A DNA stretch of 64,000 nucleotides from Rhizorhabdus wittichii RW1 (GCA_000016765.1 CP000699.1:2728001-2792000); one strand, 5' to 3'; shown: positions 43,563-52,732, counted from the stretch's first letter. Notes: generated by a model from the letters alone, not told the origin. Numbers and translations: made by a program.

Positions 43563-44597
43563 ATGACTCGCATCGCGGCGCCCCGTGCGCTTCCCGCGGC
43601 GGCCAAGCGCGCCCTGCGGATCATGTTCATCGCCAGGCATGTCCACTGGGACGGCGGCCTCCACCCGACCGACGGCACCCACGCCACCTATCATCGCGAG
43701 ATGCGCGCGGTGCTGGAGGGGATGGGCCTCGATCTCCATCTGGCCGACGGCTACGAGGCGCTGTTCGCGGCGCCCGACGTCGACTTCGTCTTCCCGCTGC
43801 TCAACCGCGGCGGCTTCCTCAATTCGGAGATGCTGCTGCCGCTGCTCTGCGAGCGGCGCGGCATCCCCTATCTCGGCGCCAGCCCGATCCTGCGCGGCCT
43901 GTCCGACGACAAGCATCTCGCCAAGCGGGTCGCGGTCGCGCGCGGCCTGCCGACCGCGCCCTGGGCATTGTTCCGGCGCGGCGCGCCGATCGACCTGTCG
44001 CTGTGCCCGCCGGCCGCCAGGCACGTCGTCAAGCCCAACGCCTCCTCGGCGAGTTGGGGGATCAGCGCCGCCCACGACCTGGAGGACGTCCGCGCCGCCG
44101 TCGCCCGCCTCCACAAGGAAGGCCATGACGTGATCGTCGAGCCCTTCATCCCCGGCCACGACATCGAGGTGTCGGTGATCACCCTCGACGGCGAGCCGTT
44201 CATCCTGCCGGTGCAGATCGTCGAGCAGGACGACCCCGGCTATCTCCGCACCTATCTGGAGAAGCGCAACCTGATCGACGACCAGGCCTATGCGATCCGG
44301 CCGCTCGACGACGACCGTCTCCGCATCGAGGCGACGCGCCAGGCGATCGAGATGATGAAGGAATTCCTGCCCTTCGACTATGGCCGCTTCGAGTTCCGCC
44401 TGAACGCCGCGACCGGCGCGCTGAGCTTCATGGAGGTCAACCTCAACTGCAACCTCTGGTCGCGCAAGACCATCGCGATGGCGGCGGCGCAGATCGGCTG
44501 GAGCCATGCCGAGCTGATCGAGACGATCCTGACCGAGAGCCTCGACCGCCACGGCCTGCTGCCGGCCGAGCGGGTTCCCGATCGTGTCGCGGCCTGA
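43563..44597 (+). CDS. D-alanine-D-alanine ligase-like ATP-grasp ligase
   Basis: A 344-residue ATP-grasp protein with Ddl-like marks: GIPYLGASPILRGLSDDKHLAKRVAVARGLPTA, VVKPNASSASWGISAAHD, IVEPFIPGHDIEVSVITLDGEPF and FMEVNLNCNLWSRKT for metal binding. Real Ddl enzymes have GSSVG and a different tail, and there is no murein cluster here, so another acyl-amine ligation is likely. The 3' end overlaps the nucleotidyltransferase by 14 bp. Confidence 0.82.
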   Translation: MTRIAAPRALPAAAKRALRIMFIARHVHWDGGLHPTDGTHATYHREMRAVLEGMGLDLHLADGYEALFAAPDVDFVFPLLNRGGFLNSEMLLPLLCERRGIPYLGASPILRGLSDDKHLAKRVAVARGLPTAPWALFRRGAPIDLSLCPPAARHVVKPNASSASWGISAAHDLEDVRAAVARLHKEGHDVIVEPFIPGHDIEVSVITLDGEPFILPVQIVEQDDPGYLRTYLEKRNLIDDQAYAIRPLDDDRLRIEATRQAIEMMKEFLPFDYGRFEFRLNAATGALSFMEVNLNCNLWSRKTIAMAAAQIGWSHAELIETILTESLDRHGLLPAERVPDRVAA

Positions 44598-45426
44598 GGC
44601 GGGCTTCACCGCGATCGTCCTGTCGGCGCAGCGCGCCGGCCGGGTCGATCCGCTCGCCGCGGCGCACGGCCTGTCGCACAAATGCCTGGTCCCGGTCGGC
44701 GGCGCGCCGCTGATCGCGCATGTCGCGGGCGCGCTGTCCCGGACGCCGGGCTGCCGCCGCATCATCATCGTCGTCGAGCCGGCGATGTTCGGCGCGCTGC
44801 GCCTCCTGTTGAAGGACGGCCCGCCGCCGGTCGATTTCGTCGCGGCGGCCGACAACCTCGCCGACAGCGTGCTCGCCGCGACCGACGGGATCGACGGGTC
44901 GATCGTCGTCACCACCGCCGACAATGTCCTGCTGCGCCCCGACGCGGTGCGGCGCATGGTCGAGACGCTCGATCGCGGCGCCGACGTCGCGCTGGCCATG
45001 GCGACGCGGGCGGCGGTGCTCGGCGCGCATCCCGAGGGGCAGCGGCGCTTCTACGCGTTCCGCGACGACGCCTATTCGAACTGCAACCTCTACGCCTTCG
45101 CCGGCCGCCAGGCGGCGACGGCGGCGGAGAGCTTCCGCAGCGGCGGCCAGTTCGCCAAGAAGCCGCTGCGGCTGGTGGCCGCCGCCGGCCTCGCCAATGT
45201 CGTGCTGATGCTGCTCGGCCGGCTGTCGCTGGCGGGAGCGCTGGCGCGGCTCGGCCGCCGCTTCCGGCTGCGCATCGAGCCGGTGATCCTGGCCGACGGC
45301 GCCTGCGCGATCGACGTCGACAATGAACGGACCTGGAAGGTCGCCTCGGTGCTGCTCGAAGCGCGCGAGAAAAGCATGCGCGCCGGCGCACGGACGATGG
45401 CGCGGGTGATCGAGGCCGCCGCCTAA
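44584..45426 (+). CDS. MobA-like NTP transferase
   Basis: A 280-residue nucleotidyltransferase. The signature GLSHKCLVPVGGAPLIAHVAGAL is present; the usual GGxGTRM segment is replaced by IVLSAQRAGRVDPLAAAHG, as in related MobA-like families. Metal-binding Asp is in IVVTTADNVLL. It starts with GTG at 44584 inside the preceding gene. It may activate a sugar or alcohol phosphate for the surface-glycan cluster. Confidence 0.78.
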   Translation: MSRPEAGFTAIVLSAQRAGRVDPLAAAHGLSHKCLVPVGGAPLIAHVAGALSRTPGCRRIIIVVEPAMFGALRLLLKDGPPPVDFVAAADNLADSVLAATDGIDGSIVVTTADNVLLRPDAVRRMVETLDRGADVALAMATRAAVLGAHPEGQRRFYAFRDDAYSNCNLYAFAGRQAATAAESFRSGGQFAKKPLRLVAAAGLANVVLMLLGRLSLAGALARLGRRFRLRIEPVILADGACAIDVDNERTWKVASVLLEAREKSMRAGARTMARVIEAAA

Positions 45427-46694
45427 ACCCCGACCCGGTTGGCGATCGGCACGAGCAGGTTGCGCAGCAGCACCGGCAGCACGCGCGCCAGCGGCAGGGC
45501 CTTGGGCGACGACAGCGGCAGGACCAGCTCGCCCTCGGCCGTGCCCATCGCCCAGCGCGCGGCCTCGCGCCCGGCGAGGATGCCCAGCGTCAGCCCGGCG
45601 CCGTTGCACCCGGTCACGCCGACCAGCCCCTCCCCGCCCCGGATCAATCGCGGCAGGCCGTCGGGGGTCAGCGCGACCCGGCCCCAGGACAGCGTCTCGA
45701 AGGGCGGCTGCGACCAGCCGGGAAAGGCGCGCGCGAGCCGCCGCCGGGCGGGGCCGGGGGCGCGGTCGAGATCCGCGCGCAGCCCGTTCATCAGGAAGCT
45801 GACCAGCAGCCGCCCGTCCGCCGTCACCGCCGGCGAGAAGACCGCCTTGTCGTCGAGGTCGGCGATCGGCCCGCCCCGGGGCAGCAGCGTGGCGGCGTGG
45901 TCGGGGAGCGGCGCGGTGGCGGCGATCGCGACCGGCGCGGCATAGACGGTGCGGGCGAGTGCGGGCCAGGCGGGCAGCCCGGCGCTGCCGGTCGCGACGA
46001 TGACGTGGCGCGCGGCGACGCCGCCGCCGGCACTGCGCGCTTCCCAGCCCGCCGCCAGCCGGCGCAGCGCCGTCACCCGGCTGCGGCTATGGACGATCGC
46101 CCCGGCGCGGGCGGCCGCGAACGCGAGCCCGTCGACCAGCCGCGCCGGATCGACGATCCCGCCGTCGACCCAGCGATAGCCGCCGGCATAGCGGTCCGAC
46201 CCGACCAGCCCGCGCAGCTCGTCGCGATCGACCCGCTCGACCCGCGCGCCATAGGGTTCCCACTGCGCATAGAGGCCGGCGGCAGCGGCGAGGCTCGCCT
46301 CGCTGCGGTGGACGGCGACGAGGCCGTGGCGCGCCTGCGCGTCGATGCCGAGCGCGGCGATCCGGTCGAACAGCCAGCGGCCCGACGCCGCGACCCTGTG
46401 GTTGAGCCGCGCGCCGCGCACGGCGCCAAGCGTCGCCGCCACCTGTTCGGGCGTGCGGCGCGCGCCGTACATCAATGGCGCGACCTGCCCGGCGCTGGCC
46501 GCCGACGCGCCGTCGCCGATCTCCCCGGCTTCGAGCAGCACGACCGAACGCCCCGCCTCCGCCAGTTCGAGCGCGGCGGCGAGGCCCGCGAAGCCGGCGC
46601 CGATCACCAGCACCTCGGCGGCGAGGTCGCCCGCCAGCGGCGCCGGCCGGATGCTGGGCGGATCGACCCGCCAGACCCGGCCGGGCGGCGTCAC
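45423..46694 (-). CDS. FAD-dependent oxidoreductase (DAO/glycine oxidase-like)
   Basis: A 423-residue flavoprotein. FAD-binding GxGxxG is in VLVIGAGFAGLAAALELAEAGRSVVLLE; the DAO domain continues to GVTGCNGAGLTLGILAGREAARW near the end. It would oxidise an amine or amino acid to an imine. I start at GTG 46694, which overlaps the RidA stop as GTGA, instead of ATG 46727 further up. RidA, encoded just upstream, hydrolyses such imines, so the two likely work in sequence. Confidence 0.88.
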   Translation of the reverse strand: MTPPGRVWRVDPPSIRPAPLAGDLAAEVLVIGAGFAGLAAALELAEAGRSVVLLEAGEIGDGASAASAGQVAPLMYGARRTPEQVAATLGAVRGARLNHRVAASGRWLFDRIAALGIDAQARHGLVAVHRSEASLAAAAGLYAQWEPYGARVERVDRDELRGLVGSDRYAGGYRWVDGGIVDPARLVDGLAFAAARAGAIVHSRSRVTALRRLAAGWEARSAGGGVAARHVIVATGSAGLPAWPALARTVYAAPVAIAATAPLPDHAATLLPRGGPIADLDDKAVFSPAVTADGRLLVSFLMNGLRADLDRAPGPARRRLARAFPGWSQPPFETLSWGRVALTPDGLPRLIRGGEGLVGVTGCNGAGLTLGILAGREAARWAMGTAEGELVLPLSSPKALPLARVLPVLLRNLLVPIANRVGV

Positions 46695-47074
46695 AGGACG
46701 GCCGTCACTTCGATCTCGACCATGCATTCGGGGAAGGCCAGCCGCCGCACCTCGACCGCCGTCGTCGCCGGATGCCAGCCGGCATAGGCGTCCATGCGGA
46801 CCCCGTTCGCGGCGATGAACGCGTCCATGTCGGTGACGTAGATCGTCTCGCGCACGACATCGGAGAGGGTGGCGCCGAACGCCGCCAGGGTGCGGCGGAT
46901 CGCGTCATAGGCCGCGCCGATCTGGCCGCCCATGTCGCCGGCATGGAGCGGCGCGAAATCCTCGTCGAGGCTCAGCGAGCCGGCGATGTGGAGCGTGTCG
47001 CCGACCCGCACCGCCTGGGCATAGCCGAACGCCTTCTCGCCGCCGGGCCGGAGGTGGAAGCTCTGCGCCGCCAT
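46691..47074 (-). CDS. RidA/YjgF-family enamine/imine deaminase
   Basis: A 127-residue RidA-like protein: LHIAGSLSLDEDF, GAAYDAIRRTLAAFGATLSDVVRETIYVTDMDAFIAANGV and the final ECMVEIEVTAVL. The usual catalytic Arg of RidA occurs near MVEIE in most members; here the region reads AFPECMVEIE, so the Arg is shifted or absent and this may be a RidA subfamily member of other activity. It sits between the TonB receptor and the flavoprotein with overlapping stop and start codons on both sides. Confidence 0.85.
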   Translation of the reverse strand: MAAQSFHLRPGGEKAFGYAQAVRVGDTLHIAGSLSLDEDFAPLHAGDMGGQIGAAYDAIRRTLAAFGATLSDVVRETIYVTDMDAFIAANGVRMDAYAGWHPATTAVEVRRLAFPECMVEIEVTAVL

Positions 47075-49275
47075 CAGAAGCGCACCCGCGCTTCGACGCC
47101 GAAGGTGCGGCCGGGATCGGGCTGGACCGCGTCGGTGCCCAGCGGCACCAGCGCCACCGAGAAGATGTAGCGCGAGAAGGCCGAGGTCGCGTAGCGCCGC
47201 TTGAGCAGGTTGCGCCCGAACACGGTCACCGCCCAGCGGTCGGCCTCCAGCCCGACCTGCCCGTCGAGCAGCCCGAACGCCTTCTGGTACAGGTAGAGGT
47301 CGGGATTGGTCGGCAACTGGAAATCCTGGAACGATTCGCGCCCGGTCAGCTTGTAGTCGGCCCGCACCCGCAGGCTTAAGTCGTCTTTTAGGGGGAGGCG
47401 GTAGCCGGTCCCGAGGTTGAGGGTGTATTTCGGGGCGTTGGGAAGCTGCTGCCCGACATAGGCGTTGGTGACGCCGTCGAAGTCGTGGATCTTCGCGTCG
47501 ACATAGCCGAAGGCGACGTTGACGTCCCAGAAGCGGGTCGGCCGCGCGACCACGTCGAATTCGAAGCCCTTGATCCGCGCCTCCTTCGCGTTGAGCGATC
47601 CCTGCCCGAAGGTCGCGGGGTCGAGCTGGAAGATCTGCGGGTTGAGATGCTGGGTGTAGAAGGCCGCGACATTGGCGCGAACCCGCCGGTCGAACAGGCT
47701 GGTGCGCAGGCCCAGTTCGTAATTCTTCGACACCTCCGGCGCGACGACGCGCGGGAAGCCGGGGCCCGCCGACACCGGGTTGAACGCCCCGCTCTTGAAG
47801 CCCTGCGAATAGGTTCCGTAGAGGGTGAGCGCCTCGGTCGGGCGATAGGACAGGCTGAGCTTGGGCTGGAGCCGCGAGAAGGTCGCCGTGTCGACGACCC
47901 CGGCAGCCCTGTCGTCCTGCCGTCCGTCGATCGTGTCGTAGCGCAGCGCGGCGGTCAGCTCGATCCGGTCGGTCAGGTCGTAGTTGAGCTGGCCGAACAG
48001 CGAATATTGGTTGAAGCGGCTGGCATAGTCGGCGAGCGGCGTCGTCAGCACCCCGCCCGAGGTGAAGCCGCCGCCCGGCGCGAAGCAGGTCCCGGCGAAC
48101 AGGCAGAGGTCGAGCGTGACGACGTTGCGGATCGCGCGCGTCGTCCGCTGGTAATAGCCGCCGAGGATGTAGCGCAGCGGCTGGTCCCCGGCGGACGTCA
48201 GGCGCAGCTCCTGGCTGAAGCCCTTGGTCCGGCGGAGCTGGTTGGTGTCGGGCACCAGCGGCAGGGGCGACACCTCGATATCCTCGTGGAAGTCGACCTT
48301 GATGTCGTCATAGGCGGTGATCGCGGTCAGCGTGCCGATCGCGGTGTCGAGATTGACCAGCATCGACAGGTCGGTGACCTTGCGCCGGGTGCTCGACGGG
48401 CCGTCATAATTGGGGTTGCGGCCGGCGATGTCCTCGGTGATCGCGCCGCCGGTCGTGCCCAGCACGTCGAAGCCGCTGAAATAGACCGAGCCCGCCTTCT
48501 CGTCATACCAGGAGGCGCGCAGGTCGACCTCCAGCCCCTCGCTCGGCTGCAGGATCACGCGGCCGCGGATGCGGAACTGGTCCTGCGGATTGGCGGGCTT
48601 GCCGGTCAGGTCGTTGTCGATCGTCCCGTCGCCGTTGCGATAGAGGACGCTGAGCCGCGCCAATATCTTGTCGCCGGCGATCGGCCCGCCGATCGCGCCG
48701 AAGGCGCGGAAGATATCGCCGCTCTCATAGCCGATCTCGGCCTTGCCCTCGATCGTGTCGGTCGGGCGCGGCGTGGTGATGTTGATCGCGCCTGCGATCG
48801 CCCCCTTGCCGTAGAGCGCGCCCTGCGGCCCCTTCAGCACCTCGAGCCGCTCGACGTCGCTCAGGTCCATGGTGAAGGCGTCGGCGTCGGGCAGGATCAC
48901 CCCGTCGACCGAGAAGGCGACCGCCGCCGCCTGGTTGCGGTTCGATCCCAGGCCGCGGATCGAGATGTTGTTGGTCGCGGCGTCCTGGTCGGCGGTGATG
49001 TTGACGTTAGGCGTGAGCTGCAGGAAGTCGCCGATCGTGTCGAGCCGGCGCTCCTCGATCACCGCCGGCGAGAAGGCGGTGATGGTGTCGGGGACGTTCT
49101 GCAGATTCTCCTCGCGGCGCCGCGCGGTGACGACGATCGTCCCGATCTCGCCATTGTCGGCGCCGGTTCGGTCCTCGGCCGTCGGCGCGGCGGCGGCCGG
49201 CGACGGCAGCGCCGCGACGGTCGCCGTCGCCAGAAGTGCGGCGACGATGCGCCGGTGGTTTCCACGTCGTTCCAT
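47074..49275 (-). CDS. TonB-dependent receptor of the Rieske oxygenase cluster
   Basis: A 733-residue receptor. The signal peptide ends near PSPAAAAP; the TonB box is IGTIVVTARRREENLQN; the plug shows LEVLKGPQGALYGKGAIAGAINITTPRP; the final strand ends FGVEARVRF. It belongs to the sphingomonad FecA-like carbon-source type. The gene is followed immediately by RidA with TGATG overlap and preceded by NTF2-like and Rieske genes, so it probably imports the oxygenase substrate. Confidence 0.92.
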   Translation of the reverse strand: MERRGNHRRIVAALLATATVAALPSPAAAAPTAEDRTGADNGEIGTIVVTARRREENLQNVPDTITAFSPAVIEERRLDTIGDFLQLTPNVNITADQDAATNNISIRGLGSNRNQAAAVAFSVDGVILPDADAFTMDLSDVERLEVLKGPQGALYGKGAIAGAINITTPRPTDTIEGKAEIGYESGDIFRAFGAIGGPIAGDKILARLSVLYRNGDGTIDNDLTGKPANPQDQFRIRGRVILQPSEGLEVDLRASWYDEKAGSVYFSGFDVLGTTGGAITEDIAGRNPNYDGPSSTRRKVTDLSMLVNLDTAIGTLTAITAYDDIKVDFHEDIEVSPLPLVPDTNQLRRTKGFSQELRLTSAGDQPLRYILGGYYQRTTRAIRNVVTLDLCLFAGTCFAPGGGFTSGGVLTTPLADYASRFNQYSLFGQLNYDLTDRIELTAALRYDTIDGRQDDRAAGVVDTATFSRLQPKLSLSYRPTEALTLYGTYSQGFKSGAFNPVSAGPGFPRVVAPEVSKNYELGLRTSLFDRRVRANVAAFYTQHLNPQIFQLDPATFGQGSLNAKEARIKGFEFDVVARPTRFWDVNVAFGYVDAKIHDFDGVTNAYVGQQLPNAPKYTLNLGTGYRLPLKDDLSLRVRADYKLTGRESFQDFQLPTNPDLYLYQKAFGLLDGQVGLEADRWAVTVFGRNLLKRRYATSAFSRYIFSVALVPLGTDAVQPDPGRTFGVEARVRF

Positions 49276-49322
49276 GTCGAATCTCCCCCCTCGACTGTGT
49301 TTGGTTGCGTCGTTGCGCGCGA

Positions 49323-49760
49323 TCAGATCAGCCCGGCCGGCAGCGGGGCCTCCTCGCGTTCATTCTCCCAGGCGGCGGCGAGGATCAGCCAGCGCCCCTC
49401 CTCCCGGACCAGATGGGCGAAGGTCACGCCGCGCCGGTCGATCCCGTCGATCGTCGCGACGAAGCCGCTGCGCACGCTGGCGAGGTTGCCATAGCCCTCG
49501 ACCCGGTGGCCCAGTTCGACCTCGTCGAGGCTGCCGACCGCGCCGGAGGAGCGCTGCCCCTCCATGGCGGCGACGAAGGCGTCGAGCAGCACCGGCGTCG
49601 CCGCCCCGCTCCCCATCGGCACCAGCATCGCCTGGCGGTGGCAGCAGCGGCGAAAGGCGTCCCAGTCGGGCGCCTTGGCCGCGCTCCAGCCGACCGCCGC
49701 GTAGAGGCGCGGCAGGACGGCGCCGATCTCGGCCAGGTCGGTTTCGGTCAACAGGCTCAT
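49323..49760 (-). CDS. SnoaL/NTF2-like protein, possible small oxygenase subunit
   Basis: A 145-residue protein with the cone-fold pattern (AKAPDWDAFRRCCHRQAMLVPMG, VRSGFVATIDGIDRRGVTFAHLVREEGRWLILAAAWENE). It follows the Rieske oxygenase gene by 26 bp. Rieske beta subunits share this fold, but the sequence is shorter than ring-hydroxylating beta subunits, so its role is unsure; it could also be an isomerase. Confidence 0.75.
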   Translation of the reverse strand: MSLLTETDLAEIGAVLPRLYAAVGWSAAKAPDWDAFRRCCHRQAMLVPMGSGAATPVLLDAFVAAMEGQRSSGAVGSLDEVELGHRVEGYGNLASVRSGFVATIDGIDRRGVTFAHLVREEGRWLILAAAWENEREEAPLPAGLI

Positions 49761-49786
49761 ATCCCCTCCCCCTTTCGGTCCGCCGC

Positions 49787-50788
49787 CTAGCTGATGTGGC
49801 CGGCGGACGGATGGGCGCGCGGATGGGCGCGCAGATAGTCGAAGAAGCGCGCCAGCGTCCGGTCGCTGCGGGTCAGCGTCCCCGGCTTGAAGCGCGCGCG
49901 CCGGACGATCGGCAGGTCCTCGGTGGCGATGCCGACCTCCAGGTCGTACATCGCGTCGAGGAAGGCGCGGGTGCCGTCCGGATCGGCGGGATCGTCCTCC
50001 ACCGCCACCGCGAAGAAGAGCCGCGACCGGCCCGGCCGCGGCAGGCCCATCGGCGCGACGAAGCCGAACCAGCGGCCGTCGAACGCGCCATGCTGCCAGT
50101 AGATGCTGGTGCCGTAGATCCCGACCGCGAAGCCGATCGGCGTGCCGTCGCGCATCTTGCCCTGGAACTGATAGTTCATCGAATGGGTGGTCCATTCGAC
50201 CTCCCCATGCGGTTCGCCCCCGTCGAAGCTGATGCCGTGGACGACCTGGATATGCTGCATGTCGGGCGTGTTGCAGCAGATCACCCAGGGATCGACCGGC
50301 ATCTCGACGTCCCATTCGCCGACCTTCCACACCAGCCCTTCGGGCGGCTTCGGGAAATTGGGCAGCTCGAACAGCGGCTCGGCGCCGTTGAAGACGAAGA
50401 CGCAGCCATATTTCTCGGCGGTCGGAAAGGCGAACAGCTTCGCGGTCGGCGGCACCGGATCGCCGGACTCGGTCGCGACGCACCGGCCGTCGGGCCCGTA
50501 GCGCCAGAAGTGGAAGGGGCAGCGCACCGTGCCGTCGACCATCTCCCCGGTGCAGAGATCGGCGCCCATATGCGGGCAATAGGCGCTCAGCACCCGTGCC
50601 GCGCCGTCGGCGTCGCGCAGCGCGACGACCCGGCCGTCGAGGAAATCGAAGCCGCGCACCTCGCCCGCCTTCAGGTCGGCCGACAGGCAGAGCGGGAACC
50701 AGCTCTGGGTGAACAGCCCATCCTCGCCTTCGCGGAGAAGCGCAGAAGATCGGCGTGGAGCAGCGGATTTGGCCAAGGCTTCCATCAT
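49787..50788 (-). CDS. Rieske [2Fe-2S] non-haem iron oxygenase
   Basis: A 333-residue oxygenase of the aromatic-ring or O/N-demethylase type. The Rieske site is CPHMGADL and CPFHFW; the mononuclear iron site is NTPDMQHIQVVHG with Asp, His, His spacing. The short length fits single-component KshA- or vanillate-demethylase-like enzymes that borrow a reductase from elsewhere. No reductase gene is present in the window. The operon appears to continue to 45423 and has a promoter-like TTGACA/TCATAA pair upstream. Confidence 0.9.
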   Translation of the reverse strand: MMEALAKSAAPRRSSALLREGEDGLFTQSWFPLCLSADLKAGEVRGFDFLDGRVVALRDADGAARVLSAYCPHMGADLCTGEMVDGTVRCPFHFWRYGPDGRCVATESGDPVPPTAKLFAFPTAEKYGCVFVFNGAEPLFELPNFPKPPEGLVWKVGEWDVEMPVDPWVICCNTPDMQHIQVVHGISFDGGEPHGEVEWTTHSMNYQFQGKMRDGTPIGFAVGIYGTSIYWQHGAFDGRWFGFVAPMGLPRPGRSRLFFAVAVEDDPADPDGTRAFLDAMYDLEVGIATEDLPIVRRARFKPGTLTRSDRTLARFFDYLRAHPRAHPSAGHIS

Positions 50789-50817
50789 TTTCCTACGAAT
50801 CCATCAATGATCACAGC

Positions 50818-50846
50818 TTATGACTACGATTCGATCATGTTGTCAA
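50818..50846 (-). promoter_or_regulatory. Putative promoter of the Rieske operon
   Basis: TTGACA (minus strand, 50846-50841), 17 bp, TCATAA (50823-50818). It lies in an A/T-rich 178-bp divergent region; the likely transcript start is about 20 bp before the Rieske gene. Confidence 0.45.
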
Positions 50847-50966
50847 TCTTCATATACGATATCCGCAATCATATTGACTTCTTGTAGCGGATTTCGCAGA
50901 TATTGAGCATCAAAGCTACGTAAGGCACAGAAAGCACCCCCATTGGCTCCAGGCAGGATCACCCGC

Positions 50967-51488
50967 ATGCCCGCACATTCCGACGCACCGAAGCGCGCTC
51001 GCGCCCCCAGGGACGGCGGCGAGGACGGCTCGCCCGAAGGCATCGAACTCAACCGGAAGATCATCGCCCTGCTCCAGCAGGACGGGCGCATGGCCTATTC
51101 GGCGATCGCGGCGCAGGTCGGCGTGTCGGAGGGGACGGTGCGCAACCGCGTCCGCCAGCTGCTCGACGACAATGTCATCACCATCCAGGCCGAGGCGCAC
51201 CCCTATGCGCTGGGTTACGAGTTCAACGGGCTGACCTTCGTCAAGGTCGCCGCCGGCGTCCCGATCGACGACGTCGCGAAGCGGCTCTCGGCGATCCCGG
51301 AGGTCTATTACCTGATCATGGTGCTGGGCCGCTTCGACCTGAGCATCGCCACCTACCACAAGTCCCAGGACGATTATCGCGACTTCCTGACCACCCATTT
51401 CTACGGTCAGCCCGATATCGCCGGGATCGAGAACAGCCTGGTCCTGAAGGTCCACAAGATGAAGCTGCAATGGGACCTGAACGGCTGA
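50967..51488 (+). CDS. Lrp/AsnC-family transcriptional regulator
   Basis: A 173-residue regulator. A winged HTH (MAYSAIAAQVGVSEGTVRNRVRQL) sits at residues 35-75 and the RAM ligand domain follows (GLTFVKVAAGVPIDDVAKRLSAIPEVYYLIMVLGRFDLSI). ATG 50967 preferred over an upstream TTG. It is divergent from the Rieske operon and heads a three-gene unit, so it likely controls both sides; Lrp members often sense amino acids or aromatic acids. Confidence 0.88.
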   Translation: MPAHSDAPKRARAPRDGGEDGSPEGIELNRKIIALLQQDGRMAYSAIAAQVGVSEGTVRNRVRQLLDDNVITIQAEAHPYALGYEFNGLTFVKVAAGVPIDDVAKRLSAIPEVYYLIMVLGRFDLSIATYHKSQDDYRDFLTTHFYGQPDIAGIENSLVLKVHKMKLQWDLNG

Positions 51489-51518
51489 ACCGACGCAGCG
51501 CCACAAGGGAGCAAGCAT

Positions 51519-51962
51519 ATGGTCGTCAATGAACGCGCCTCGAAGATCGACGCCCCGGCCGCGCGGGTCTGGGAACTCGTCTCCACCGCCGAAGGGCAGC
51601 GGCTGGCCGGCCGGGGCTTCGTCGGGGAGATGGCGTTCACCGGCGCGGGGCTGGGCATGGTCCGCCGGATGCGGACGCAGGGCCATCTCGGCGACGGCGT
51701 CGTGGTCGAGCGCTGCGACCATTTCGACGACGCCGCGATGGAGATGACCTACCGGATCGTCGACACCGGCGGCATCGTCCCCTTCGCCGACTATCGCGGC
51801 GCCGCCAAGGTGATCCCCGCCGGCGACCGCGCCAGCGTGCTGCTGCTGCGATCGACCTTCATCCCGGTCGACATGGGCGAGGAGGAGGCGAAGCGCCTGT
51901 CGGAGATGAACTTCGCGCTGTTCTTCGACAATGTGAAGGCGGTGGTCGCCGAGGCGGCCTGA
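51519..51962 (+). CDS. SRPBCC-family protein (polyketide cyclase-like)
   Basis: A 147-residue START-like fold protein: RASKIDAPAARVWELVSTAEGQRL at the start and FALFFDNVKAVVAEA at the end. Members bind hydrophobic ligands or act as cyclases or dehydratases. Its stop overlaps the next start as TGATG. It is encoded with the Lrp regulator and an MBL hydrolase beside the Rieske genes, suggesting a step in the same route. Confidence 0.82.
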   Translation: MVVNERASKIDAPAARVWELVSTAEGQRLAGRGFVGEMAFTGAGLGMVRRMRTQGHLGDGVVVERCDHFDDAAMEMTYRIVDTGGIVPFADYRGAAKVIPAGDRASVLLLRSTFIPVDMGEEEAKRLSEMNFALFFDNVKAVVAEAA

Positions 51963-52732
51963 TGCCGCTGCTCGCCACCGCGACCGGCAACGCCTTCGCC
52001 CATGTCGCCTATCTCGTCTGGTGCCCGGACAGCGGGGAGGCAGCCGCGATCGATCCCTATCAGCTCGACCTGGTGCTGGAGACGGCGCGGGCCAACGGCC
52101 TGACCATCACCCGCATCGTCAACACCCATGAGCATTGGGACCATGCCGGCCGCAACGCGCAGCTGCGCGAGGCGACCGGCGCCGAGGTGCTGGCGCCCAG
52201 GGCCGCCGCCGGGGTGATCGAGACGGTCGACCACATGCTGGCGGAGGGCGACGAGATCGTCGTCGGCACAAGCTGCCGGCTGCGCGTGATCGAGATGCCG
52301 GGCCACACCATGACCCATGTCGGCCTGCTCGGCGAGGGCGCGGACCGGGGCGAGGACGAACCCTTCCTGCTGTGCGGCGACACGCTGTTCGGCGCCGGGG
52401 TCGGCAATGTCGGCCATGGCGGCCACGGCCCGACCCTGTTCGCGACGGTCGACCGGCTGCGCCGGACGCTCGACCCGCGCACCCGCCTCTATCCGGGCCA
52501 CGACTATCTCGCCCGCAACCTCGGCTTCACCCTGCGGCACGAGCCCGACAACCGGGCCGCGCGGGCCTTGCTCGAAACGATCGGCCCGGCCCCGCGCTTC
52601 ACCACCATGGCCGAGGAGGAGGAGATCAACCTGTTCTTCCGGCTCGACCAGCCGGCGGTGCGGGCGGCGTTCGGCGAGGCCGACCGCGAGGCGCGGTTCC
52701 TGGCGATCCGCCGCGCGCGCGACCTGTGGTGA
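51962..52732 (+). CDS. MBL-fold metallo-hydrolase (glyoxalase II-like)
   Basis: A 256-residue metallo-beta-lactamase fold hydrolase. The metal motif is NTHEHWDHAG, followed by MPGHTMTHVG, LLCGDTLF and YPGHDY, the glyoxalase II arrangement of His and Asp ligands. Likely hydrolyses a thioester or lactone-type intermediate. It shares an overlapping start with SRPBCC and ends 23 bp before the convergent flavoprotein gene. Confidence 0.87.
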   Translation: MPLLATATGNAFAHVAYLVWCPDSGEAAAIDPYQLDLVLETARANGLTITRIVNTHEHWDHAGRNAQLREATGAEVLAPRAAAGVIETVDHMLAEGDEIVVGTSCRLRVIEMPGHTMTHVGLLGEGADRGEDEPFLLCGDTLFGAGVGNVGHGGHGPTLFATVDRLRRTLDPRTRLYPGHDYLARNLGFTLRHEPDNRAARALLETIGPAPRFTTMAEEEEINLFFRLDQPAVRAAFGEADREARFLAIRRARDLW

